From Nitzschia sp. pyKryTriq1 (taxonomy: Eukaryota > Bacillariophyta > Bacillariophyceae > Bacillariales > Bacillariaceae): DNA of 64,000 nt. Position 1 is the stretch's first letter; every line of letters begins with the position of its first letter. The DNA lies in assembly GCA_956465555.1 (NCBI GenBank), contig OY101115.1, forward strand, positions 4,068,120 through 4,132,119, read 5' to 3'. Position numbers and translations under genes: made by a program. Under the pieces are notes generated by a model. The model was not told where the DNA came from. It did no database searches and saw nothing but the letters and a program-made list of their open reading frames with translations. Below are positions 18,541 to 27,854 of the stretch, piece by piece.

Positions 18541-19077
18541 AATCTCGGTGCACAGGGCTTGATGGAATCTTCCGCTTCTTTCGAAGTGATTTTATGACAA
18601 GATGCAAGATGCCGTCTTGGCCCTAGCTTGGCCCTGGACGGAGGCTGTCGTCTTGCATAGATCTTCTGTTTGCATCGGGTTGAGCCGTGCGTGTTGGAGT
18701 CATTCCGGGTTTTTTCTCCGTCTCGGCGCTTTTTAGATTCCTCCGAATAATCCTACTAAAGATCAAAGTGCGTATTGGGGGCAAATATTTGGGTGCTCTA
18801 CTTTCAGTGAACCCCAAATTATTTCTCCTTTTCTTTCCCCTATTTACGCCTCAGCTAGCCGCCTTCCCTTTTCTTGCTCTCTGCGTCTTGCGTCACCGCC
18901 GCCGGCACCGAAAAATAATGATGAGATTGACGCGTAGACTCTGGTAACATTTCTACGTGCGGATCTTCGCTCGAGGTCTCTGCTTCTTCATTGCCCGTTG
19001 CCCCCTCATCACGATGACACAGAACAGTTTCAAGTTGACACGCCTAACTCTCAAAGTTCTTTCTCATTGCCACCACC
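18541..19077. other. Divergent intergenic region
   Basis: A 537-bp region between two genes that both encode secretory proteins, read outward. No gene or strong repeat is visible; a CGCCGCCGGCACCG GC-rich patch lies near 18895-18910. It contains few GTAC words, unlike most upstream regions here. Confidence 0.45.
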
Positions 19078-21006
19078 ATGAAGCTTTGTTTCGGAAGTGT
19101 AGTTCTTGCAGCGGCCTTTGTGCCTGCGTGCTCCCAAGGTACGATAGTGACCTGCAGAAGATGGGGCTTTGTTGTCTGGGTTCACACAACAGCAGCTTTT
19201 GCCGCAGTTGTGGAACGAGAAGTCGTATGTCCGTTTGCACGTTTCTAACCAACGTTTGTTCGCCATCATTTCGTTGACTCAGTTGGGAAACCTCACCAAC
19301 GCCCTGCAATGAATCATCCTAGTGAAGATTTTCGTAATCGGCCCCATAGTCATGTGAAGTGGCTTCAGACGGAAACTGCCTGTGCCGCGGATGTGAAGAA
19401 GTTCTGTGAAGAACCGATGACCCCGACAGCCCTTCCCGAGACGACCGGTGATCCATTTTTGGATTGGATCTTCATCCCCTTTGCTCCGCCGCCTCCGGAG
19501 ATCCAAGATATTACACGTATGATGGATCGCATGTTTGATCCCCTCTTTATGGAACCTTCGCGAGAGCATGTTACGTTGTTTTGGGTGCAAGAACCTCAGC
19601 ATGCTCCTCATTTTCTTGTGGACGCAGTGGCCGCCAGGGCTGCTCAAGACCGCCAACCCGAGGAAATCCCCCAACTTGCTAGTGATCTTCAACAGTATGG
19701 AAAGCAAATTGCTCCGAAGCTCGGCGGGGATTCCTTTCAGTACAGCATGGCTCGTCGCTTGACGGAACTGGACCCGAAGACGATTCAACGCCATGTTCGC
19801 CTGCCATTTTCGTGCCAGAAGAACCGTTGCTTGTTGAAAGCTCTCGAAGATGGAAAGCTTTCATCGGGATGCAAATCGAGCATCCAGGAACTGGAGTCGA
19901 CCTTTGCCCTTGAAACTCAGCTGGAGCAGCGTCAAGCCTGGTTCTTGGCCATGATGTGGGTGTACATTGCTACGCTCTGCATTCTACTGTTCCAATTGGT
20001 ACGCAAGATGCGATCCCAAGGCTCTAAGCGCCTGTTGCGCTTGCGCATTCTGCAAGCTGTTTTCAGCAACCCTGAAATCAAGCGTAAAGTGGAAGACGAC
20101 TTGGGTCAATCTGTCGGCAACGTGCCACCTGTCTCGCTTTTTGCGTTGCGTCTGATCGGCAGCGGTGGCGAAGATCTGAAGCGTGCGTTGCGTTGCATGA
20201 AACGAGTTCACATGATGATCTTTGTGTCCTTATTGGTTCTCGTGGTTGTTGCGCCCTTTTGGGTTCTGCCCGTGTGTATTCTCATTTCGATCCTTCGAGT
20301 GGTTGAGTTGTGCCGGCTTCCCACATACCCCAGTGATGGCGAGTGTGAATGCTGTTGCTGTGGAGCGAATACTACCGATGCAAAGAACGGAAATTTAACT
20401 GAAGAACAACAGTGCTGCAGCTGCTGCAAGGGATCTGGAGTATGTTCGCCCTCTTGCGCTGACTGCTGTGGCCCCAAGTCGTGCTCGGGTGGATGTTGTG
20501 AGGGTGACTGCACCTGCTGCTGCTCCAACGGCATGAAGGCCGTCGATGATTGCAAATGCTGCTGCTGCGGAGCGAGTACTGCCGATGCAAAGAATGGAAA
20601 TCTCACCGTGGAACAGGAATGCTGCGGCTGCTGCAAGGGAGCCGGAGTCTGTTCGCCCTCTTGCGCTGACTGCTGTGGCCCCAAGTCGTGCTCGGGTGGA
20701 TGTTGTGGGCGTGATTGCACCTGCTGCTGCTGCTCCAACGGCATGAAGGCGGCCGATGATTGCCAATGCTGCTGCTGCGGAGCGAGCACTGCCGATGCAA
20801 AGTACGGAAATCTCACTGTGGAACAGGAATGCTGCGGCTGCTGCAAGGGAACTGGAGTCTGCTCGCCGGCTTGCGCCAACTGCTGTGGAGGTGGCAAATC
20901 TGGCTGCGATAGTCAAATGTTCTGCAATCTGAAGGGTCGTGGTGAGAAGCATGTGGTTACCGCCAGGAACAAAGTTTATTGCGGTGTCCCTCTTCAAGTT
21001 GTTTAG
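19078..21006 (+). CDS. Membrane protein with three cysteine-rich tandem repeats, two exons
   Basis: Exon 1 (19078-19138) encodes a signal peptide (MKLCFGSVVLAAAFVPACSQ). A 144-bp intron with GTACGA and CAG ends leads to exon 2 (19283-21006); the frame is kept and the product has 594 residues. After a lumenal N-domain with a GLG1-like Cys pair (ACAADVKKFC) come two membrane spans at about residues 235-258 and 328-355. By topology the C-terminal part should again be lumenal or outside. It holds three repeats of about 69 residues (20340-20900), the middle one with 21 Cys, in clusters CCCCGAS, ECCGCCKG, CSPSCADCCGPKSCSGGCC and TCCCC. Each repeat has an N-L-T sequon. The likely use is a disulfide-dense or metal-binding surface domain; function unknown. 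Confidence 0.75.
20340..20900 (+). repeat. Coding tandem repeat, ~207 bp x 3
   Basis: Three in-frame units starting near 20341, 20548 and 20758 encode the cysteine-rich repeats. Units 2 and 3 are nearly identical in DNA, unit 1 slightly more diverged, and unit 3 is cut short. This pattern indicates recent expansion by unequal exchange. Confidence 0.85.
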
Positions 21007-21333
21007 GCCCTTCGGATCACCTATTTTACATCCAACACGATTTATTAATATTAGGAACTACTAGTGTCCATTTTCTACTCTACTCTACTAGCTAGTAGTA
21101 GCTAGTAGCCATGATATTCGTATTTGTCCTATTGGTAGTAACTTCAAGGTATCCATAGTAACTAAATTGGACAGTGCACTTTTTCGCTGCTTTACGATAT
21201 AGTAATAGGTTAGGCATCTCCTCGCCGACCATTTGTCTATTACGCTTAGAGAGAATATTTTGTTGGTGTATGTGCCGTGCCTGTGTAGACGTTACGAGCA
21301 CTCATATTGTGCGGCGACTAGACTACATTGCCG
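21007..21333. other. Convergent intergenic spacer
   Basis: A 327-bp spacer between convergent genes. It has a CTAGTAG-rich low-complexity stretch at about 21080-21112 (tagtagtagctagtag words). No gene is supported. Confidence 0.5.
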
Positions 21334-24172
21334 TTACTGCATGTCCGTCTCAGCCTCTAGTCGACTAGCGAGTTCTGGAATGTGAGCTTTTAAATTCTGT
21401 TCCAGAAGAGGCACCCAGTAGTCATCGATCTTGTGGTTGACATAGCAGTTGAACTTCCAGCCCTCATCACCATGTGTGAGATTCACTCCAGTCATATCCT
21501 CCGGGAAAGGGGTACCCAACCGGCATGACATTTGTCCGTCGTATTCAGCTTTGCACGCTTTCTCCCATAACACCGTATCCTGCGTGGCGACAGCCTTGCT
21601 GTGCAACATTAACGCTACAAATGAAAATGTGAAGACCAGCAATGTGAAAAAACGTAATAAGTCTCCGAGAAAACGAATGTTTCAGAGAAAGAGCACGCAC
21701 CTTCAGTCTGTTCGTCCCCAAATCTTGACAAGGGATCCGGAAAAGCACTACCTGGAATCCATCTATGCCCGCTCTTCAATACATCAGCCTTGTTCATGAC
21801 AGACATTCCAGTTACCGTACTATAGTGGATGAAATGATGCTTGACATAGTCTGGACGGTAAATTTGTTTTTCGGCGGGCATTTGCTTGGTCTTTTCTCCG
21901 GGCTTCTGACGATCGCAGTTGTACGCCTGCAACATGGTATAATTCATTGGAATCTGCAGCTGGAAGCAATCTTGATTTCTACCGCAGTGCTCGATTCCGT
22001 GTAGAGGAATGGGTGTTCTGTAGGCAAAGGCAAAGGACGATTTGTTCAAAGGGATGAGTCTGCTACCAACTATACGATCAAGGACAGCAATCGGACGAGG
22101 CTGGAAGAGGAAACTTACTCAATGAATCGTCGTCTGGGCCATGCTCTCCACGAGCCAAATGACACGATCTTATTCCCTTCTTGATCAAGTTTTTCTAGTA
22201 AAGGCAGTATCGATGTATTGTTGCCCACTGAAAATGAAAAATCGCGATTGGGTGAGACGACGAAAAGCACCTTTCCCCGATACTCCCTTTTTCCGGGATA
22301 CGTACTTGGAACGAGATACTCATCAATATCGAATTGAGCAATCCAATTCACATGCGGTCCAAATCGTAATCGACATGAGGCTTCTGCTGCGTACTGACTA
22401 CTTCTTTCGCCCACGCTATCCACATTGTTGGGGTTGTTGTTGCAGACTTGAGCTGGCCAGTCAATGATGGTGACATCCCCCGGAAAGAGTTCCGCGATTG
22501 GATGCAAGGAATTCGAGGGATCGTTGGAGAATGCACCACTATTGTCGTATAAGTAAAAGTGGTCCACGCCAATCAATTTTTGATATGTGATCCACTCCAC
22601 GAGGCGCCGTTGCCCGTCATTGATAGCGAATCGATTGCCGCGTGTGGTATACCCTGTACTCGCCCACAAGCATGAAGCCAAATGGTGCTGTTTGACGGGA
22701 AGTGCTTCCATTGTGGAACTGACTTGTTGTTGTTGTTGTGGTGGTGGTGGTGGTGGTTGTGCCATGGCCTGAGAATCGTCATTTTGCTTGCCATAGGTCA
22801 ACAAACTTGGTTTACAAATCGGTATATTCTCCCATCGTCCAGAATCTTCAACCAAGGGCAAAATATGATTTTCTCCCCACTCCACCAAGGTGTTGAAAGC
22901 ATCTGTCCCCTTCGCCTGAAAATCTTTGTAGTAGGGAGGAAAGAAGGCAGCAGGAGGACCATACCGCGGCGGTGTCCTGATCGGCACCAAATCGACGAAT
23001 AAGGTGGCGTAGTCGTTTTGTACAGAGCTACCAGTTCGAACCGTTTCCACCAAGGATGGTGGAACAGGACACATGAAAGTAAGCTGGGAGGTGTGAATTT
23101 GCTTGTTGTCTCTTCCTTCGGGGTGGAACATTTGCCCTATTCGTTTCCGGAAACTCGCCCACTCGTAGTTGAAATTGTAAACGCTCAACGTTTCTTCTCC
23201 TGACGGTTGAAATCGACAAATGAATCGAGTTTCCATTCCGTCCTCATCGGCATGCTCATGATCGGTTAGTCGATATCGTGGTGCCGATCGATCTTTTGGG
23301 TTCGCGTTATTGTTACTGGCGACTCGTTGGACGGCCACATGCTGAAAGAGAGCGACTTGTGGTTCCGTGTGAGCCAGCAGCTTTGTATCTTCCGCGGTGG
23401 TCCCCGTACGGCATCGTCTTTTATTTTGCGCGATGAACTGAATATGCTTTCCATCGTGGGTCGGGAAAACGTCATGAATCCAAGGCAAAAAGGGATCACC
23501 TTCTGGATATTCGTCGACGGGCCACTGCTCGGGCAAGCGACTGCAGGAATTGAGTTTTGGATACCGCCGCGGCGTTAAATCCTGAGATGTAGACGTCCGA
23601 GTCGGGAGTGGCTGTGTCTTCCAGGTGTCGCGATCGATGGGTTCGAGATAAGCTGTCAGCACTGGCCGATCAGCGATTGTTTCTTCGACAGGATCAGGAC
23701 CATGCGCCTTTTCGAAACTATTTTGATCCACCGCCCCTGTTCGAAGCAACTGAGGCTTCACTCCCCGTCCCCACTCCTTTCCAGTCTTGTGGCTTCCTGT
23801 TTGATCCGCCCATTCCCCTCGAGCGTACATGTGCGGGGTGTAGTTCGGGTCCCTTTTGCTGTCATCGACCGTCCTTGGAGGGGCAGCGCCTCCTCGAGGG
23901 TAATTGTTCTCGTGCAGATGAACATCAACATCGTGAACACCATCGGCGGCGTGGTTGGGCGGGGCCATCGATCTCGTGAAAGACACCACCACAAGAACAT
24001 ACAAGAACATGCCACACACAATGGTGTAAATGATCGCCATGGATAGGGAGCAGCCTGAAGTGGATTTCGCCCTTTTCCGTCTGACGCTGGCGGCGGTATT
24101 CGTGGTGCCTCGTGCGTAAAAAGAGCTTCCATTATTATTATTCGTGGCGGACGGTCGGGCGATAGCGGGCAT
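21334..24172 (-). CDS. Glycosyltransferase family 92 protein, three exons
   Basis: Exons are 24172-22119, 22059-21701 and 21614-21334; introns of 59 and 86 bp have GT..AG ends and keep the frame, giving 897 residues. Residues about 44-66 are a membrane anchor (type II Golgi layout). The catalytic GT92/DUF23 region sits in the last 420 residues: RRLVEWITYQKLIGVDHFYLYDN (long motif at about 22555-22620), then VTIIDWPAQVC, SCRLRFGPHVNWIAQFDIDEYL with the Asp-x-Asp metal site, a SFGSWRAWPRRRF stretch, and after the introns IPLNKSSFAF and YVKHHFIHYS. GT92 enzymes add galactose to glycans. The long N-terminal stem (to residue about 480) is poorly conserved. The first intron contains a shorter GT..AG pair (18 bp) that would lead to an early stop. 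Confidence 0.83.
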
Positions 24173-24759
24173 CTCTCTGTGTGCTACTGTACAATGCTGG
24201 TACCGTATGGGTATCTTTCAGAGGGAAGAAAGTAGACTAATCGAAACAACAAACATCAAAGTATTGGTTTTATTTATCTGATCGACCCGCGGTTGTTGCT
24301 CGCTCTACATAATACCGTAGTACAGTACTTGTACCTGGTACTGGAACAATACGTAAGCTACCGACCGGTACCTGGTACCGTACCTGGTACACGTACAGTA
24401 CTCGTACAGCACAGGCCGGTGTCACGGAACAACGAGATCGCAGCTGGACTCATGCGACCATTCCGTCTGACCACTGACCGACCGACTGAAGGCGAGCGAG
24501 CAGGCGCGCTGATGGAAAACGCATGATGTACGGTATGTACAAGTAGCACTAAAGTGCGTCGTCGCTGAGCGCGAGAGGTGGGAGTTGACGTACTGGGAAG
24601 GATTATGTGTCTCCGACATTGGTACCACCCCTCACGCCTCAGTGGGGGAGAGAAGGACAGAGATTCTTTTAGCATAATTGGTCGTTGTGGTGTAACATGG
24701 GCATGGAATCCGGAATTTTCGTGTAAATTTCCGTAGGCTCTTGTTGATGGAGAAGCTAC
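24173..24759. other. Upstream region of GT92 gene with GTAC island
   Basis: Contains one of the strongest GTAC/CCGG islands (about 24185-24420, words GTACCTGGTAC, ACCGGTACC). No gene is supported. It is the left part of a 1.46-kb divergent intergenic region shared with the H-NOX gene. Confidence 0.55.
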
Positions 24760-25358
24760 CGGTGTCCAAAAGTGATGCCGTTGCAAAAGTGATGCCGTTT
24801 TTTCTGCGCGGGTAAAAGCACGCGGGGTTTCCTGACTTGTACGATTATAGACCCACGCACAGCTTTTGTTGTTAGCTACTGTAGAGTAGTGATGTACTCC
24901 TAGACTAGCTACGAACAGGACAACAACGGCATAGGTGATGTAGACTACGAGACATAATTATCATTTGACAGCAACCTAAAGTATGAGTTACCACTTGGTA
25001 CCGCCACCAACTACTGGTACAGTTAGTAGCGAGTATCTCTACTAAAAAGGTCTTGCTGGCAATATTTACTAGCTAAATTTACACGCGGATTTTCACGCAG
25101 TACCTACCCAGCACAACATAGATCGGTGAGATTCAGGTCAAAAATTGATCATTTGAAAAATCCAACACAACACAATATTTCTTCATACAATGAAGAATAT
25201 TGTCATAATTGGCTTACCTTCGTTTCATGGTCTGGTTGTTGAGATATGGTCTTCGCCATAGTCAGTTTGTGTTTTTGTACCAAAATGGCATCACTTTTTC
25301 TACGCCATCTACGTAGAATCAGTACCGCGCGAAAAATGGCATCACTTTTGGACACCGG
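24760..25358. mobile_element. MITE-like element with inverted termini and TA flanks
   Basis: The left end starts CCGGTGTCCAAAAGTGATG and the right end is its reverse complement (ending CATCACTTTTGGACACCGG), a perfect match over about 21 bp. Both ends are flanked by TA, consistent with a TA target duplication. A second copy of AAAAGTGATGCC occurs just inside the left end (24785) and again inverted inside the right end (25283-25297), giving paired subterminal repeats. The 599-bp interior has no long open frame. This fits a non-autonomous DNA transposon of the Tc1/mariner or similar TA-inserting type; the superfamily is inferred from the TA only. Confidence 0.7.
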
Positions 25359-25632
25359 TAGTGTGCGGAGAACCCAGAGATTTTCCACGAGAGAGTAAAA
25401 GTTCCTCCCCAATATTCATCGCGTACAGGTAGAGCCCGCCCCGCGAGACAAGCCACTGACCTGGTACGTTGGATACCGCCCAAAACCCGGCCTAAAATAT
25501 CTGCTGGCATCTGGCATTTTACATCTTCCGGTCTCCTCACATTTACTTCGTACAAAGTACTGGTACCGAGACCCTGCTGCTTTGAGTTGTTTATAACTTC
25601 TTATCTAGCCACTGACTGTCTATAGCAGCAAC

Positions 25633-27048
25633 ATGTTTGGCTGGATCAACGATTGTACTGAATGCCTCGTGGTTTCCAAATTTGGAGAAGAGGCGTGGCA
25701 CAAAATTAAGGATAAAGCGGACTGCAAGGTCGACGACGGTGGATTCCTGCGCTATAAATATTATCCCGACTCCGATACGGTCCAGCTAGTTGTGGCGGCT
25801 TCGGAGATCTTGGGGATTACGGTCGATGAGGTGCTCTATGCCTTTGGAGATTATTTCGTTGATTACGTAAAAGACAATGGCTACGCAAATGTTTTAGAGT
25901 GCCTGGGATCCAACCTGAGAGACTGGCTCTCCAACTTGAATACATTGCACGATCACCTCCAGGCGAGTTATCCCAAGGGATTTGTGGCTCCGGTCTTTTG
26001 GAGCGAAGACGATGAGGATTTCGTCATGTCGCCAGAAGGGGGCGACAGCAACGCCATCTTGGTGCACTATTTCTCCCACCGCGGAAGTCTTCTAGTACCG
26101 CTGGTTGTAGGGCTGATTAAAAAAGTGGCCATGAATTACTTTGAGATTGACATCAATATGGATCAGCTCCAGTTGCAGGATGAGGATGCCGGTTTGAACA
26201 ACACTACCTGGCGAGTCACGACGGTGGATCGGAAGGAATCTCACAAGCTTCGAGGAAAGAAGAAGAAGAAGAAGCGCATGTTGAAAAAGGGCCAATTAGA
26301 AAGGGCGGACGACGAGACCGTTGAAACTTCCGGCACCACCAAATCGAGTAACTATTACAAAATCTTCGTGGAGGGAGAAGCGCAAGCGGCCAACTTGAGA
26401 GTAGAGGAATTCGTCAAACGATCGTTTCACAATGAGGACTGCGAACTATTCCATGCTTTGACGCTAGAGCAATACCTCTATTTGGTTGAGGAGTGGAAGA
26501 CCAACATGATAGGTGACCAGTGGTGCTTCCAGATATGGTCCATTCAAGACGGTGATTTGAGTTCTTGGCCGTCTTTGGCGGATTTGCCTGCCAAGCTCAA
26601 TCCGGAAACTATCAGTCCTGTTCATTTTGGAGGCCAGATCCCTGCCACCGGGAGATTCCCACCGGATGAAAAGGGAACATTGCAAAGCTTTGCTCCAAAG
26701 ATACGACTTATCAACAAGGACTCAGGAAAATCGTTGGATATGACGCTTGAAAAATCTTCCGAGTTGACCCTGGAGGATGCAATCTACAACGCTCAAGCTG
26801 TTGAAGATGCAGGTTTGAAATCGTTCCCCGACTTGCAAGATCGGATTGACAGCGGGGAATGCGAACTTCAGTGCATCGTCTGGCAGGAAGAAACACAATC
26901 CTCCTATCACACTTTTGCCTTGGTGGATCTGAAGACAACCACGACTGTTCAACTCTTCGAGTTGGTACCCAAGTCGTATGATCCGATAGTGTTGATGTTT
27001 CAATGTGTGGAAACCATTGCTGTGGACGAAGATGAAGAAGATCTTTAG
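25633..27048 (+). CDS. H-NOX (heme-NO-binding) protein with novel C-terminal region
   Basis: Single exon, 471 residues. Residues 1-185 are a full H-NOX/HNOB domain: MFGWINDCTECLVVSKFGEE start, YPDSDTVQLVVAAS, the proximal heme ligand His106 in NLNTLHDHL, and the porphyrin-propionate motif Tyr-x-Ser-x-Arg intact as Y146-F-S148-H-R150. H-NOX domains bind heme and sense NO or O2; in animals they sit in soluble guanylate cyclase. Here no cyclase, kinase or PAS domain follows. A Lys-rich linker (KKKKKKRMLKKGQ, about 210-222) leads to about 240 residues with no family I recognise, containing EQYLYLVEEWKTNM, FAPKIRLINKDSGKSLDM and a VQLFELVPKSYDPIVLMF end, and an acidic tail. The Lys run could be a nuclear signal. 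It is probably a gas sensor with an unknown output. Confidence 0.88.
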   Translation: MFGWINDCTECLVVSKFGEEAWHKIKDKADCKVDDGGFLRYKYYPDSDTVQLVVAASEILGITVDEVLYAFGDYFVDYVKDNGYANVLECLGSNLRDWLSNLNTLHDHLQASYPKGFVAPVFWSEDDEDFVMSPEGGDSNAILVHYFSHRGSLLVPLVVGLIKKVAMNYFEIDINMDQLQLQDEDAGLNNTTWRVTTVDRKESHKLRGKKKKKKRMLKKGQLERADDETVETSGTTKSSNYYKIFVEGEAQAANLRVEEFVKRSFHNEDCELFHALTLEQYLYLVEEWKTNMIGDQWCFQIWSIQDGDLSSWPSLADLPAKLNPETISPVHFGGQIPATGRFPPDEKGTLQSFAPKIRLINKDSGKSLDMTLEKSSELTLEDAIYNAQAVEDAGLKSFPDLQDRIDSGECELQCIVWQEETQSSYHTFALVDLKTTTTVQLFELVPKSYDPIVLMFQCVETIAVDEDEEDL

Positions 27049-27854
27049 AGCACAGCGATGAATTGACTTTTCGAAGACTTAGTTGTAGGTCAGTATAAAA
27101 TTATTCATTTTCAAGATTCACTTGAAATAATGCTATGCTGTTGTCCCATCCAGCGAAGAATAAGTGCATGTGGTGGTGCTTTGGTACTCGTTGATGACGT
27201 TTTTATCATTGACCTCGTGTTGTGAAACAAGGGGGCTAACATGGTGAGACAGTACCAGGTTCCAGATTGCGGCGCTCAGAAACCTACAGTAATGGCCAAG
27301 ACCCTTGGCCACGAAGCGTGGCAAGAGCGAAGACAATTATCGAGCGTGCCGTTAAAATCAGTTCCGCGTTAGTGCGCTACATAGCTGTAGCCCGCACCCT
27401 TGGATCAAGCTTGGATGTTCCTTGTACCGGTACCGCCTGTACACGTACTGTACCGGTATGGATAATCGTTCAGTACGTTTTTACCTGGTACTGGTACCGG
27501 TAGATTGTACCAGGTGCAGTACCTGGTACCGTACAGGTACTGTACTCGTATTACTGGGGTATTTTAGAGAGTGCGTGCGGCGCGCGGCGGCCGTCGTGTG
27601 ATCACAGCAGATCAAAGCTCATCGCTCATCGCAGGATCGCAGATAACGCCATCGAGCATCGACCATGGCGGTATTTTCATTTTGTGCTAGCTGGAGGCTG
27701 TCGTCTGTTGCCTTCCTTTTCAACGGTGAAAGTTTCGACATTGGATCAGCCTCTATCACTGACACTGTCCGTGCAAGAGAATCGAAATCACGCCACGAAG
27801 AACATTGACATCAAACTACAAGTATTCGTGCAAGACGAACACAACTGAGCGACA
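27049..27854. other. Intergenic, promoter region of VPS16
   Basis: An 806-bp spacer. A strong GTAC/CCGG island lies at about 27420-27550. It is followed by a GC-rich patch (GTGCGGCGCGCGGCGGCCG, 27574-27592) and a leader rich in ATCGCA/ATCAAA words. The stretch 27049-27410 shows nothing further that I can support. Confidence 0.5.
27420..27550. repeat. GTAC-rich island upstream of VPS16
   Basis: Overlapping words such as GTACCGGTACCGCC, CCTGGTACTGGTACCGG and GTACCAGGTGCAGTACC. It lies about 300 bp before the VPS16 ATG. Confidence 0.65.

Noticed and set aside
20208-20997. Long antisense open frames (about 200-230 residues, Gln- or Ala-rich) opposite the cysteine repeats
   Set aside because: They mirror the TGC-rich repeat codons on the other strand; no domain, no signal and the sense gene is well supported.
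22119-22140. Single-exon GT92 ending at 22115
   Set aside because: The frame stop follows a consensus GTAAGT, and two further exons with family motifs join in frame.
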